A DNA stretch of 64,000 nucleotides. It comes from Lingula anatina. Its lineage: Eukaryota; Brachiopoda; Lingulata; Lingulida; Lingulidae. This document shows, piece after piece, positions 24,208 through 38,992 of this stretch. The translations under genes and the position numbers were made by a program. How positions within the stretch are numbered: position 1 is the first letter of the stretch; each line of letters begins with the position of its first letter. Below the pieces are notes generated by a model. It ran no database searches and was not told where the DNA came from. It saw nothing but the letters and a program-made list of their open reading frames with translations. The stretch lies in contig NW_019775632.1 in the NCBI RefSeq assembly GCF_001039355.2, forward strand, positions 144,641 through 208,640. Reading direction: 5' to 3'.

Positions 24208-24487
24208 GTGAAAGGGCTCGTAAAAAATAAGGCTGCAAGCGGAATAAAATTATTCTATACAACTAGCATAAATTTTGATTATCTTGAATCAATATTGTCA
24301 CTGTTGGTGTGATTTATTTTATTATGATGTCAAATAGTTTTTATATATGAGTAAACGTTTTAATGAAAAATTCTGCTATTCCATGTTATTCCTTTTCGGA
24401 AATAATGATGACGTACAACACAAGAATGCTACAGCGTTGATCAAGTCAGATTGCGTGACATAATTACATCAACAACTTAATTGAGAG
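24208..24487. promoter_or_regulatory. Divergent promoter, metadherin / OSER1
   Basis: The metadherin start codon lies at 24,207 on the minus strand. On the plus side a good donor (GAG|GTGAGT) at 24,487 suggests the end of a non-coding first exon of OSER1, with the coding exon beginning after the acceptor at 24,820. Only about 270 bp would then separate the two transcription units. A TATA box is not evident. The promoter role is inferred from the layout. Confidence 0.5.
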
Positions 24488-24827
24488 GTGAGTTTAGTTT
24501 TTTATTTGTAAAACAATGAATATTTCAACTAAAATCTGTTAATGTAACACTTAAAATTCAATTGGTTTATATTGTTTTTATCTTTCGGATTTACAATCTG
24601 TAAAATTGAGATGGAATGTTGCCATCTTGGAACGTTCAGTGACTGTGAGTCAGCGACAACAACAATCAACATTGGAATACTTCAAGACTTATTGTTGTTG
24701 TTGAATGAAGATCTAATCATGTCTGATAACATAGCAATCACTTGTACATGATTAGATCAACTAATTACCCTCAGGAAATAACTCAAGATACGCAGTTCAT
24801 TTCTAGCTTTTTAGTTTCAGGTCGGCA

Positions 24828-26497
<1,670 letters not shown>

Positions 26498-28051
26498 TTT
26501 AAGCGGAATGCTGTGTAATCATGATGTGATGTTGATTGTAATTCAAGCCTGTATTCTTATCACATGGAGTTGTACCAATTTTCCATCAAGTGCTTTAGAA
26601 AGCAGGATAATTTTGGTCAGGTTTATTAATTCTTTAGACTGTTTTTTTTTAATCTTCATATATATAATGATAATTTTTTAAAACCATTATGAGTTGATAA
26701 GTTTAAATTGTACTTGTTACTGTAAGCCTGTGATGCTTTGAATGAAGTTGCCCCCTTATAAATATTGCAAGGGGGTATTTAAGGTTTGGGTGAACAAGTA
26801 TATAGCCTCTATATAATTGATTTGACAGCATAAGTTTTAAGCTTATGGTATATGGTATAATTTGCAATATTAAGTTTTCCTGTGTATTTATTTATGTAAT
26901 TTGCCTCTGTAATTTAAAGTTTTTTCATGCACTCATTTTCCTTTTTGGTATGATTTTTTTTTTCATTATTTCTTTATTTTATACCAACATCCTAAAGCAG
27001 GAAAGTAAATGAATGTGCTGTTAAGGACTTGGCCAGTTTTTGATAATCCTTTGTCGAATTTAACTGTTCATTAGAAACTGTTGTCAGCAAACAAACTTAT
27101 TTATACGAAGTCTTTTGTGGAACAAGGCTTTGTGAAACCTGGCCTTTTGCCAACCAAAGCTTTGTGAAACTTTGCCCCAGCTTACCTTACTTTAGCTAGT
27201 TCGTAGCCATGCATTAAATGTTAAATGCAAATTATTGGTGGATGCTCAATGTTATAAGGTGCATAGAATACATAAGGAAAAGTGACATAGTTTCATTTCA
27301 AATTGTTACCTTACATTTAGATACGTAAAGAAAATTGTACAACATAAATAGCTATAATTTAATACTGGATCAGTTGACAGTTCCTATCCTTTCTAATGTG
27401 ATGATTGCTCACTTTGTATTATTGTAAACAAGGATTGTATTTTTGAGTTAAAATAATAAATATTTATATCATGAAACCATTTTGTTATTGCTCATTGCTA
27501 ATAGTGAACAGTTTGTAAATACAGAAAAGTATGACAACGCAAACATGGCTGACATTGAGACCCACCACTGGCACCAGATAAATATAATTTAGAATAAATG
27601 AATAAGTTATTGGTAACTAAAATAAAATACGTGCCGCATACAGGTCTAACACATGGAGATTCCCTTCTGAAATGCATTACTGCAGGTGTATTGCATAGCA
27701 GATCGGCGATTTGAAGATGCGGTATAATCAAAGCGACACATGGTTTCATACTATGACGTCAACTGTTGTTACTCATAAAATAGTTCCTATAATATTACCT
27801 ATATTAACAAGATAACTCAGTTAAATGTTGTTATATGGTCTAATAAATTTGATTAGCTTTAGATTATTATTCAACACAAAGGGTAAGAGCTATTTTAGGT
27901 GTATTTTTTGTTTATTAACATTGATTCTTTCTACCGTACTACTTTCTTTTTTACCAGACAGCAGCCATATTTATTTCGTTGAGACAAGAAGAAAACTTGC
28001 TGTTATAACCAAATACATTTTAACGCATCAGACAACGAAAAAGAAGCCAAC
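26498..28051. other. OSER1 3' UTR and LAPTM4 upstream region
   Basis: The OSER1 3' UTR runs to about 27,480 (AATAAA at 27,455-27,460). The next 570 bp should hold the promoter and 5' UTR of LAPTM4. No coding exon or clear TATA box was identified. Confidence 0.55.
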
Positions 28052-28843
28052 ATGCGGACGAAAGTCCAACCAAAGAACTCAAGCGAGTATAAATGCTGTT
28101 TCTGTTGTCATGTACGAACTGGAACAGTTATTCTTGGAATCCTGGAGCTGGTAGGTAGAGCATGTAAAATAGCCTGTTTTTATCTTACAAGATTATTAAT
28201 TTTCTCATTATCTTAGCCGGGCATGTATTAGTATATGCCTAAATGTCAAGTAAAACGTTTGTAGTTGTGGTTGTCAACTGAACCAAATGTATTTATTTAT
28301 TACCTCAGCCAAGGAGGTTATGTTTTCACCCCTGTCTGTCTGTTTGTTTGTTTGTCATCAACATAAAAAGTTATTTTTAGGGTAGGTGGGAAATGGGTTA
28401 ACTTAGAAGTGATTAGTTTTTGGTGGTGATCTGGATCAATTATCAGTTAATAATCAATAATATAAAAAAATCGCTGCCTTGGCAGAGGTCTGCGCTCTCG
28501 GAGTGCTTTTCTAGTTTATTATTTTATTTATTTGGTTTGTTCCTAATTTAAAGGTGTTTGATCAACAAATTTTATTCGGTTTTGCAAGTCACAAGATTGA
28601 GAATGTAGTGAAACTAAAACCAGGCTGAATCAAATACTTACGACTTGTGTCATATTTACAATATCACATTTGAGTAATATTTTTTATGACAAAGCGACAA
28701 ATATGTTCAAGAGCAATGTCTTGTGATAATATCATGTAATGAATCCTTGTGCCTCCAGAACCCTGCCTCAAAGGTTAAGTTTAGACTCACCCTCAACAAT
28801 CAACAAATTGACACTTTTAAGTAAACCAAAAAAAAAAATGAAA

Positions 28844-28899
<56 letters not shown>

Positions 28900-31513
28900 N
28901 TGTAGACGTCTTCTACCTCACTGGCAGGGTGGTAGGACACAGTTAGGGATGAGGACAGAGGGGCTTTGACGACCACCTTCAACGAATTTATTTTTTCATT
29001 CATTTATTTGTTTATTTATTTATTTATTTATTTTTGTAAAATATCTCTCAATCTCCCTCACATTCAACAAAAACATTTTATTCTCTCTCTCTCTCTCTCT
29101 CTCCTTTTTTGTTTTGTTTGGCATGACTGATACAAACACTATGCTGTCAAGTAAAATGAAGCATCTGAAACAAAGTGTTAAATGTTGCATTATATTTAAT
29201 TGGTTTGTACCTAATATAAAGGTGTTTGATCAACAAATATTATTCAGTTTTGCAAGCTACGATAGAGAATGCGGTGAAACCAAACTTTTTTTTTTTTTTT
29301 TTTTTTTGCATGACTGACACAAACACTGAGCTGTCAAGTAAAATGAAGCATCTAAAACAAAGTGTCAAATGTTGCATTATATGTGCTTGTGATTTATACT
29401 GACACTTTGTTCACACTGATCTTTTTTGTCAATTTCTTGAAGGGTAAGTCTACCTTTTATGACGACGTTGACTTGCTTTGTTGCAAAATTCAGCCTTCAT
29501 TAAAAAAAAAAAGTGGGATGACGTGGAATTCTCTTTTAACATGCTTTTTAATGACAGTAAGGATATGTTAATACTAATGATTAATATTTTTGTGTTTAAT
29601 TATTCAGATTGCCCAGGTATTTGCCTTGATGTTACTAGTGCTGGCATTCATTCATCCAGAGATACTGCAACAGTTCCAAGGTACAGACCCCACTACAAAT
29701 CCTGTGGTGAGCAGTACAACACCTAGCCCTGCTGTTGACTTTTTTGAGGTGCAATATGATTCTAAAGCAGTGGAGCCAGCCTTGGATGCATTTGATTATG
29801 ATATGATGGACAATCTGTACTGGCACCAACGCAAGTGGACGACAGGTGTTATTTTCATTATTTTATTTTTATACAGTTAAATATTTAGATATCACTGCTC
29901 TTTTATTAAAATGTTAATAATGTAAATTAATATTTTATTATCCAGGAGTCAGTTTTTATTTTTCACTTCAAAAATGTCCAGAGTATCACCCCATTTTGAC
30001 AGGATGGATGGGTTTAATTTCAGGTGTAGATTTTTTACTTAATTGTGCTCAATTTCTTGGCAATAAGCCTAGATAACTGTATTGTATTTAGAAATATTAG
30101 AACTCTATTTTTTCTTTCAGATGATTTGTACATTGGTATGGCTGTAGTTCTTGGGATTATCTTCCTCACTATCTGTCTCTTATATGGAGCTTTAAAGGTA
30201 GGGCCAACACTGCTAAATTCAATTCAAGAATTATTATGTGCTTCCCTTAGATAAAAAGTAAGCTGGAATATCAGAAAAAAGTATTTCCATTACTGGTTTA
30301 TGGACCTGGTAATTTATTGAAATCTTCACCGAAAACTCTGACTTTTAGTATTTATGCTTGAAGATGATGCTCAGAGTCAGAACTAATGATAATAAGGCTA
30401 GACCACTTGTAAAGTTCTTTTAAACTTGCAGATATAATTGTATTTTTAGGGTCGTCCTGGATATTTGCTGCCCTTCTTTGCTTTCCAAGTTTTTGACTTT
30501 GCCCTAAACTGTTTGACCTTCATTGGCTACATCACTTACATGCCTGATGTGCAAGTTTACCTTAGAGATCAGGTTAGTTATTTGATTTTGTCAACTTAGA
30601 CAGTCAAGAAAGAACTTGATTCAATTGATTTCACTGTTTGATTTTTATTCTGCTAGAATGTGAGTAAAACTTTGACGTCAGCTGCAAGAAATACTTAAAT
30701 TATTTTTACTGATATCTTTATTTTAAAAAATAGCTCATGTTAATTTTTGAGGACATGTTTGCTTTTGAGTGCATTTTAGGGGATTGATTGTGTTTTCTTG
30801 TCTTTCAGAATTTCCCTGATTGTCTGAAGGAACACTTGATGAACTGTGATCCTCAGCTTTTGTCCATTGTGGTCATTTCTATCTTTGTCCTGTCGGTCTC
30901 TCTTAAGGTAATTGAGTTCTTTGAAAAAGATATTGACTGTACTTGATGCATATTTTAAGCATGGTATTGTTTTCTGTTTAGTACCTACCTTTGAAAATCA
31001 CTCAAAATTTTGATCCCAAACTTAGTATAAGAACTAAAGCATGAACGCTGGGGTTCTCGTGTTTTTACCTCCAAAAGAAGTATTTAATAGTTTATATGTA
31101 ATTTGCAATGCATGTAATCCCTGTAAACCATGGTTAACATCTGTTTTTGATTACAGGCCTACTTCTTGGGGGTGGTTTGGTCTTGCTACAAGTATCTGCA
31201 AGCTGTGGATTGTGCAAACTCTGTTGTTGCCCATTACAGTGACTCAGAGGCAGAGGTAAGAAAGAGTGTGTTTGTGTTAAAAGTTTTGAGACATCTTTCA
31301 AAAATTGAGAAGGTGTCTTCTGTTTTTTGCATGTCTGCTGGTCACAGTTACAAATTAAATGTTTCATACTTGATTAAATATCGTTTGCCAGGGAGACATG
31401 CATTGTTCATGGTATTTCTTTTGTTTTAGATGCTGTTGCCCCCAAAATATGAAGAAGCCATCAGCCAAAGTGAGAATCCTCCTCCTCCATACCAACCTGC
31501 AGAATCTGCTTAA
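28052..31513 (+). CDS. LAPTM4: Lysosomal-associated transmembrane protein 4
   Basis: LAPTM4 proteins are four-pass membrane proteins of late endosomes and lysosomes that affect sorting of transporters and receptors and bind Nedd4-family ubiquitin ligases. Coding exons: 28,052-28,150; 29,608-29,845; 30,121-30,197; 30,450-30,572; 30,809-30,907; 31,157-31,255; 31,430-31,513, giving 272 residues. Exon 1 contains CCFCCHVRTGTVILGILEL, matching the family's CCGCCHVRTGT start. Four hydrophobic segments follow, including IGMAVVLGIIFLTICLLYGA and LLSIVVISIFVLSVSLKAY. The last exon carries two PY motifs, PPKY (about residue 249) and PPPPY (about 262), as in vertebrate LAPTM4A/B. The loop after the first membrane segment (79-residue exon 2) is longer than in humans and rich in Thr, Ser and acidic residues. 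Orthology to A or B cannot be decided. AATAAA follows at 32,061. Confidence 0.94.
28151..29607. repeat. Repeat-rich first intron of LAPTM4, one N
   Basis: A CT microsatellite at about 28,844-28,895 adjoins an N at 28,900, and a second CT run lies at 29,083-29,102. Two direct repeats are visible. The block AAAGGTGTTTGATCAACAAA occurs near 28,551 and 29,219. A block beginning GACTGA(T/C)ACAAACACT occurs near 29,125 and 29,312, 187 bp apart. These indicate local duplication of repeat DNA in the intron. Confidence 0.75.
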
Positions 31514-32899
31514 ATGCAACATAGCTTCACACAACTTTGCTGATATTAAAGCTTTATTTGGATGAATATTACACACTGTTACTAAAGCTGTCTCCATGTT
31601 GACTTCTATATATCAATTTGAAAGAAGGTTGATGGACTTAACATATATCTGTTTAGAATAGAATTCAATTGTGTCAACTGCAGAATGAGTTGACTATTTA
31701 TGAAGGCTTGGAAACCCACACACTGATATGAATGTGCAGCTCGATGTACACTAGAACGCTGAACAAAGTTGAATCTGTAACTTAAATTTCCAAGTAAAGA
31801 CCATTTTAGACAATGGGTCATTGTGATATCTGATGTTATATTCTTTGTAGAGTATGAAATGTAAATTCTTCATTGTTGTCCACTGATCAAAACATTTTAT
31901 TTAAGTGGGTCAGCTTTTATGATTATGTATTTATGTTCTTTTGAGGGGGGTTTTAAAGAAGACTGGGTGGAAAGGATGGGGGTTAGGTGAAGTATTACCC
32001 AGAATGTAAACTCGTATATTCTCTAATGCTGTGCATTTTAAATCTATGGGATCTTGGTGAAATAAAATATTTAAACGTGTTCTTCTGAAAGCAGTGTTTT
32101 TAGGGAGCAGACCCAGGTATTTCACTATAAAACTAGCAGCCTGGCAATTGGTATACAAAAGGGTGGCGTTATCTTATACCCCCCTCCCCAAATCTCTTGT
32201 GCCATTGAAGATTGAAATGTGTTAGTTGTGACCTGTCCTACAAATTGCGATTGTATGTCGGGTGCTACTCTGTCAACTAAACTAAGGATGCCACCTGAAA
32301 CTGGCTTCAGTATGTTTTAAAACAGGAATAGATGTGAGTAACTTAGTATATGTCCCATCGCTGATGTATCACTTGAGACTACAGGAAGATTTGAAGGAAA
32401 GCAAAAAGAAATAAAACGGATCGGAATCTCAACCATGATTGCGTTCCACACTTGTATTATTTTGAATGTGAGTCTCAGATCACTTCAAATTTACAAGTGT
32501 AACATTACTAATATGACAGGTTTTCTTGATTTGGCATTCCACCACAATTAACTTATAAATAAACTAAACGACAATCAAGGCAAATATATAACGTAGGCGA
32601 TTTCTTTTTCAGAATTCGATTATGATTAAACATTTATTCAAGATTATGCATTCTCATCATAACATCAATTCGTAAAGATGTGGAAGGGAGAGAGAAGAAG
32701 CTAAAACTCTGAATTGTGATTGAATACACATAAATACCGCCTGCAAATGCGCTAACTGAACTGCTTATCAGAACTGTCTCTCCCGACTCACAGTGTCTCA
32801 CAATTTTTTCATAAGTCCTCAACCAATGACGATACCTCCGTCTGTCTTGAAATCAGAAACAGAACTTTTTTCTTTAGACAAGCATTATCTTACAAGTCC
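31514..32899. other. LAPTM4 3' UTR and spacer to the lipase cluster
   Basis: The LAPTM4 3' UTR probably ends near AATAAA at 32,061, with another candidate near 32,410. The rest is the tail-to-tail spacer with lipase 1. It contains a partial duplicate of the end of the lipase 1 terminal exon at about 32,815-32,868. Confidence 0.55.
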
Positions 32900-35800
32900 T
32901 CAACCAATAACGATTCCTCCATCTGTATTGAAATCAGAAATTGTCTTCTTGGTTACTGTGGAAACCCAGGTGTCATCAGGTACTTGAACTTGGTTGAACC
33001 TCCACCTGCGAGGGAAATTGAGAGAAATAACAGTTAACATGAATTCAACCGTACTGTGTGATCTCATGAGCTGCAGATTACGAAAGATTTTCTTAAACCT
33101 CAAATGATTCAAAATTCAATTGGTGTATGTAAGAGGACTTTTCAAATGGGGCTGGAATTTGAACCATAATTTTAATTAGAAGACAATTTGTAACTGAAAC
33201 TATTATATAACTAAGTGTCATTTGAAGTAAAAAAAAAAAGAAAAAGAATTAGAATTCGAGATAACGCTAAGAGGCATACAATGGAAATAGACGGTAAAAT
33301 ATGGGTCTTTCCGATCGAAATTTTAAAACATCGGAAAAAACGCTGAATACATTGTTTTAACGAAATGAATGGTGTTAACATCGAGAATCAAAACCGTGAT
33401 CCTGATCTGTTTCAAGTAGAATTTTTTTGTCATATGCCTCAACTTGTAGTTAAAGAAATATTTACGCTGAAAAATAATACCATTACCTAAACACGGAATG
33501 AAGTTATTGCATACTGGACATTACGGTTATTGGAGCCATAAAGGAGCTGATAAGTTGGTTGACACTTACTTTTGCTTTGACTCTCCAGCAGTAACAACAG
33601 CAGACTTTATTGTCAATGCGTCACTTCCTCCAGCAACAAATCCCCAAAGCAAACGATCCTGTTTGTCGTAGAAAACCTGAACGTCTTTTATATTGCCCAA
33701 TTTGCGCTGAGTGATGAAAATTTGCTGGAGAGGATCCCCAGTCTTCAACGTATCTGTTTGTCTGAAATAAATAAAACAAACTAAAGGCTGTTCTGCGACT
33801 TATTGTCAAATTAAGTTCTCTGCTCTCTCCACCCAAGGGATTGTATCAGATAAAACTCCTAGCTCCACCTGATATTTATATCTTGAAAGATTTTTATACA
33901 AATGCTTGTATTAATTAACAATGAAGTTAAATCGATTGAAACAAAGCGCTTTTGTAATAGATTAAGTCTCTGAAAAGCACTTTAAGGATTTTTATTTCAG
34001 AAATGTAGAAAGTCTTACTCAGAAAGCTCTAGTACGTCTGATACACCATTTTCCCCGACTACTCGTATTTTCACTAGTCCTTGACTGTCGTCTGCGACTG
34101 TAAGCTTAACCAGGTATTGGAAACCTAAGAAAATAAAAAAAGCTCTATGTGCATTCATGAAATCTTTATGCAGTACAACATCGAAACATCATATGATATT
34201 TGTAGCCTACATTTAAAGATTCTAGCATCGTATCTTTTCTTTATCGGTATTTTGTTTTGATACTGTTTGCCTAACAGCAAGTATTCGACATTACAATTTT
34301 TCCTACATGTTTAATCAAATACTTACCATAAAAAGGAGATTCATCAAGCGTTTGTAAATACATTTTTCCAGTTGCTTTGTACTGGTCTGCATAATAACCC
34401 ATCTGTGAGCACCTGCCGCGGCTGCAGTCAAAGCAATCTCCAACGGAGAATGAATCCTTATGAGGTAAAAAAACAACATTTTGAAATATAAATTGTCAAA
34501 ATCTGTGCAATTTTTTTCTAGGCCGTTATCTAAAATATTTAGTGACTGTTATTATGCTTGCCTTGATAAAAAAAGAAACGCCAATATTTTTAAATCTTTA
34601 AAATTATGTCAGAACTGTGCATTTTAATGTTGTTGAATATCGAGTTCTTCACGCTGTTAAATAAATGATAAAACTGATACAATTATTCTTCATTATTTCT
34701 CTACGCAAGGGCATAAAACGCTGCATCAACGTTTATGATACCAGAAACGGCAGTTATAATTGATTAAAAAAGTTAAAGACTGGGTTGTCATGCCTAGATC
34801 GATCCATCTGGATCGGTGTAACTCCCTGGGGAGTCTCACTAAATAGCTATCAACTAACCTGCTTAAATGTCTGTCATGCCTACCAAATCAGCTAGGGAGA
34901 AAAGATAATTACCCCCTAACAGCTTTACTAGGCGTGACAGAAATTTAAGCCGATTAGGTTGATAGCAATTTAGTGAGACTCACCAAGGAGATAGATCGAT
35001 CCAAATATCTTTGGGAATGGTCCTTTAAATGACATTACGGCCATTTAATCATTCAGAAAACATGACCACCACTTACCCAATCTGAACACGAGTAGGAAGT
35101 GAATGCACGGTTATTACCAATAGATGCAGTGAACAGGTCAAACGCTCTGTTATGACTGCATGCCACAGCATTCCCTGCCCCTTAAAAGAGCGAAAAATTA
35201 AAACGTAAACAAGATTACACAAGACTGCAAATTTATTGAATCGGACATCGTTATAGGGTCTAATAACTTGTGAAGGTATGAGACCTTATGGCAATAACGA
35301 TAATCTTTTTATATTAAAATAAGTAATTTCTTTATCTGACAACTTTTTTTACCTTCAAAGTCTCCACTGAATAGTTCACCGAGGGTGCTTTGTACAGGGT
35401 CGCCGCAGCCGGGTTGAAATTCACCTCCATTAGGGTAGAAATCTACATGGCCAGAAACTATGGAAAGACCTGCCCCACCAGACGTAATGGACACCCCATT
35501 GGAGTGGATGATATCAACGAACTTGGCGTCAGATTTGTCGAGGCGGACAACTGTGGGATAACTTTCAAAGAACGGCCCGGCTGGGTCCAAACCTGAGGTC
35601 AAATTTGAAAACGCATTAACGTTTTATATTAAATTATCTGTATGGTTTTTTTTACATATTTGAGTGTAGTTACTTTTCTTAAATTATCATATTTTCATTC
35701 TGATCGCAATAATTCCTTTGGTGTACTTTTGACGACAAAACTATATATGATATGGTAGGAATTGAAAAAAGGAAAATATTTCAATCGTGAACTAAAAGGC

Positions 35801-37176
35801 AATATGTATTTTAGATTAGTAAACAAAAATTCCGTTGTAGCAAATTGTGGCATAGTTTGACTAATGAAAGACGTCTCACCAGTAATACGTCCAATCTTCC
35901 CGTCCAGGTAAGCTCCTGCATAACCAGATATATGAGCACCCAGGCTGTGTCCTGTCAGATGAACCTTATCATACGTGGATCCCATCATACTGACCATCAA
36001 GTTGACCAATAAACCAATCTGACGACCCACCAACCGCGTGTTGGCAGCAGCCTTAGGGTAGTAGGGCTCTTTTGCGCCTTCTTTCCAACCAGTAAGAATA
36101 ACATTCATTGGTTCCTAAAGATACGTCAAATAACGTGAAGATGATATATTTTCAACTTCAACAAAATGTCGCTTTTAACATGAATTGATGAAATGTTCAT
36201 GGAGATCTGCTCTTTTTAAATTAAATTTACGCAATAGATACCCAAAATAGAAGTTATATATAAAAGCTGTAGGTGCATGTTAAGAAGTAAGACAATAAGA
36301 CCACACTTGTACTAAAACTATCAAAATTAGGATAGGCCTACCCATCTCGTTATAGTTGAAGATAATTATATCTGCCCTTTTAAAATATAAAAAGGGAGAT
36401 ATTTAAAAAGATCTGAGACACATACAGTACTAACCTTTTTTAAAAACGCATCTGACATACGCTTAAGCCATGGAGCATCAATACTCTCTGTAAATCCGTG
36501 AATTATGAATTTTACTGGAAGGTCTTTGTTGAAAAACGAAACACGAAGACTGTTACCTCCATCGTTGTAAGTCAATTGTTGTGGAAAATCAGAATTGGAT
36601 CGAGTGTACAAATGGAACTTTGTTCCTATATCTTCTGGTTTTGACGGGACTTCATCGTAGGCGTTGTTAAAAGGCGCAGCATTGTTGAAGCAACCTACAT
36701 CCGGATAGCAGACATTGGCTGACCAACGTCTGAAGCGATTTGGAACAGCATTGCCAATTGCTGGGCCGATCACCTGGCGGGCATCTGCAGCTAGTAAGCA
36801 AAATTGAGCCTTCTTAGATTTCTACAAGGCGGGTCACAAGACTCGGGTTAAAACAGTGATTGAATAATATAAGTTTTTATATTTTGCAGTGACGGGTGAA
36901 TCAACACAAGGGAAACATTGCACAGTATTACCAGTGACTGGAGTATCTAGTGGCGGACGTCAACAACAAAACTGTATATAGATAAATATTTCCTTTATTT
37001 TGATTGGCTAGTTTCAAAAGTACCTTAAACATTTAAAAATTCGAATCAAACCCAAATATCCAAATAATAGCACTTCCGATGAAATGTTTAAAATTCAAAT
37101 GTAACATTTGCTTTAATTATTACTTACATACGAGCCATAAAGACTGAAAAAATAAAACCAGGGCCAGAACAGCCAT
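32900..37176 (-). CDS. Secreted pancreatic-type triacylglycerol lipase, copy 1
   Basis: This is predicted to hydrolyse acylglycerols or phospholipids outside the cell. Coding exons on the minus strand: 37,176-37,128; 36,790-36,435; 36,114-35,880; 35,592-35,353; 35,180-35,077; 34,456-34,327; 34,124-34,019; 33,761-33,570; 33,005-32,900, giving 505 residues. Exon 1 is a signal peptide ([16 protein letters not shown]). The alpha/beta-hydrolase fold shows the nucleophile elbow GHSLGAH (Ser192), GLDPAGPF (Asp216) and ACSHNRA (His303), so the triad is complete. A Cys-bounded lid of about 22 residues lies between PGCGDP and [13 protein letters not shown] and [11 protein letters not shown] are typical of pancreatic lipases. 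The last three exons form the PLAT/C2-like domain ([16 protein letters not shown]). A TATATAAA sequence lies 60 bp upstream of the ATG. It is one of three tandem paralogues; true substrate and colipase dependence are unknown. Confidence 0.93.
34790..35002. mobile_element. Small foldback (MITE-like) element in a lipase 1 intron
   Basis: Arms of about 65 bp containing GAGTCTCACTAAATAGCTAT on the left and its near reverse complement on the right (ATAGCAATTTAGTGAGACTC) enclose a short centre. A 12-bp direct repeat, TAGATCGATCCA, occurs at both outer edges (near 34,796 and 34,987) and may be a target-site duplication. The element sits in the intron between coding exons 5 and 6 and does not touch a splice site. 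Confidence 0.75.
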
Positions 37177-38992
37177 TTCGTCGAATCCGATTGCCTTCTA
37201 ACGCCAAAAGAGACAGACTTCCCTTAACAAGCTCAATTTATATACGTGGATTACAACTAATTCCATGCACGCGCTTGTATAATTTCCTAAAAGTTCAACA
37301 ATTGGGACAAATGCCATTAGCTTGACCACTTACGAGTGACACCAGGCCATGCATTTCAGTTGTATTTTCTCCCTTATTGCATACGTGATAGCAAAAAAAT
37401 TATAAACCGGTTCTCTTATGAATAGATATTGCAGATAATATAACTAAAATTGAAGGATTTTCCCTTTTTTGTAAATGCTTTCTGTAATACTATATTCTAT
37501 AATATGCTATTCATGTTATTTCGACTCGGAATGAATAACCGAAATCCGATTCTATGGCGAGACTTATCATTGCATAACACTCGGGCAATGGCCTTGACTC
37601 ACACTGGACTTATGTACATATATTAAGTGCCAGTTTTTAAAAAACACCTTTACAGTTCAGTTGTGACGACTTATCATTGTACCCTAATATTACATGATAT
37701 AAATACGATTTCTAACACTCCCCTCTGATCCACGATGTCCACCACTAAAGTTCGATTGGCTCTCTATCTTCATAAATCGTAAATCAAAAATTTGTAATAG
37801 TAGGGCTCGAAGGAAAAAATTTTCAAGAGGATGGTTGGGGTTTAACCACTCATAAAAATACCGACGAGGGGAGGGGTTTTCTTAGTGTCCCTTTCTTCGT
37901 AATGACTGGCGTGGTTAAAATGGAAGGCAGGAAGCTGAGCCCCCTCTTTCTCGCCAAGCGCCTGCAACGCCTTTGAATGCGAAACGGAATCCAAACCGTC
38001 GCAAATGGGCTGTAAAGACATTGTAGACTTGTAAGTGATCAAATCTTTGCACACATAGGTGCCAAGGGATTTTGAGTCCTCTGTCACTTAGTTATGAGAA
38101 TATCACCATCTGGTGATGTCTAGTCATGAGGTTGGGCATGTACTCTTTGATATCAAATTCAACAGGTCGTGGAACTGAATGTGATTAAGAAAAATGGATG
38201 ATTATAAAAGGAGCTATAAAAGCATTCCTGAATGGGCCGTCAACAACACAGGGGACCTGAAGAATCAATTTCTACCGAGTCTGTTTGTTTCGAAACCAAT
38301 GCAATACATTGTTGGTGAATGTGAAATTTTCTGTCAATGGTAGAGTTTTTTATGGTTTGGTTAAATTATAATTAAATGGTGTACTGAAAATCGAAAATAT
38401 TGGAGTGAATATCATAAGTAAGCCACCGTATTTGGCATTACCAGTAGCGGGAAAGAAGTTTCGAAAGATCAAGGTGTTTTTTAAATTGACATTTGATTAC
38501 CTTACAGGCATTAAAGATAGTCGTTACTATTTTCACCCAAAAATGAACAGCCAAGGGTGCAATGATATTTTTCAAAGAATTAAGTCCAATATAGTGATAG
38601 TGCAAGACTTATGGGGTAATTTGTAATATTTGGACCTATTCTTTGCCTTAAAATTCATTAAAAGTGTTATCAACGTCATTGCCAACATTGGACCAGGAAC
38701 CGCACTTTTAAAAGTTTTTTTTACCAATTCCAAAGAAACTGTCAAATATTCCTAGTTTTTGCTTTTCAAATGTTTTTCCATTGTGTTTCGTATCCAGTGT
38801 GTCCACCAATGGGGACTTATTGCGCGAATAGAAAGCGACGGATTCTTCAGATATTAGACTTAAATAGACGCTACTCTTGTTGCACAAGTTAGAACAATAC
38901 AAAAAGTTTTGGTAAATATTGTTTAATCTTTCCATTTATTAATCACTGTGATGGACACAATTTCAAGCCAATAAACTTCATTTCCTTTAAAC
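37177..38992. other. Spacer between lipase 1 and lipase 2
   Basis: Apart from the TATA box of copy 1, this 1.8-kb stretch shows no exon with family resemblance or splice-site support. The longest open frames (about 81 codons) lack both. The 3' UTR of copy 2 should occupy its right end. Confidence 0.5.
37237..37244 (-). promoter_or_regulatory. TATA box of lipase 1
   Basis: On the minus strand the sequence reads TATATAAA, about 60 bp before the start codon of lipase copy 1. This is a plausible distance for a short 5' UTR in a digestive-enzyme gene. Confidence 0.6.

Noticed and set aside
28800-29003. Open frames over the CT microsatellite
   Set aside because: The Ser-Leu or Arg-Glu repeats are translations of the dinucleotide run and span an N.
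37842-38087. 81-codon minus-strand frame between lipases 1 and 2
   Set aside because: No splice sites, signal peptide or family resemblance support it.
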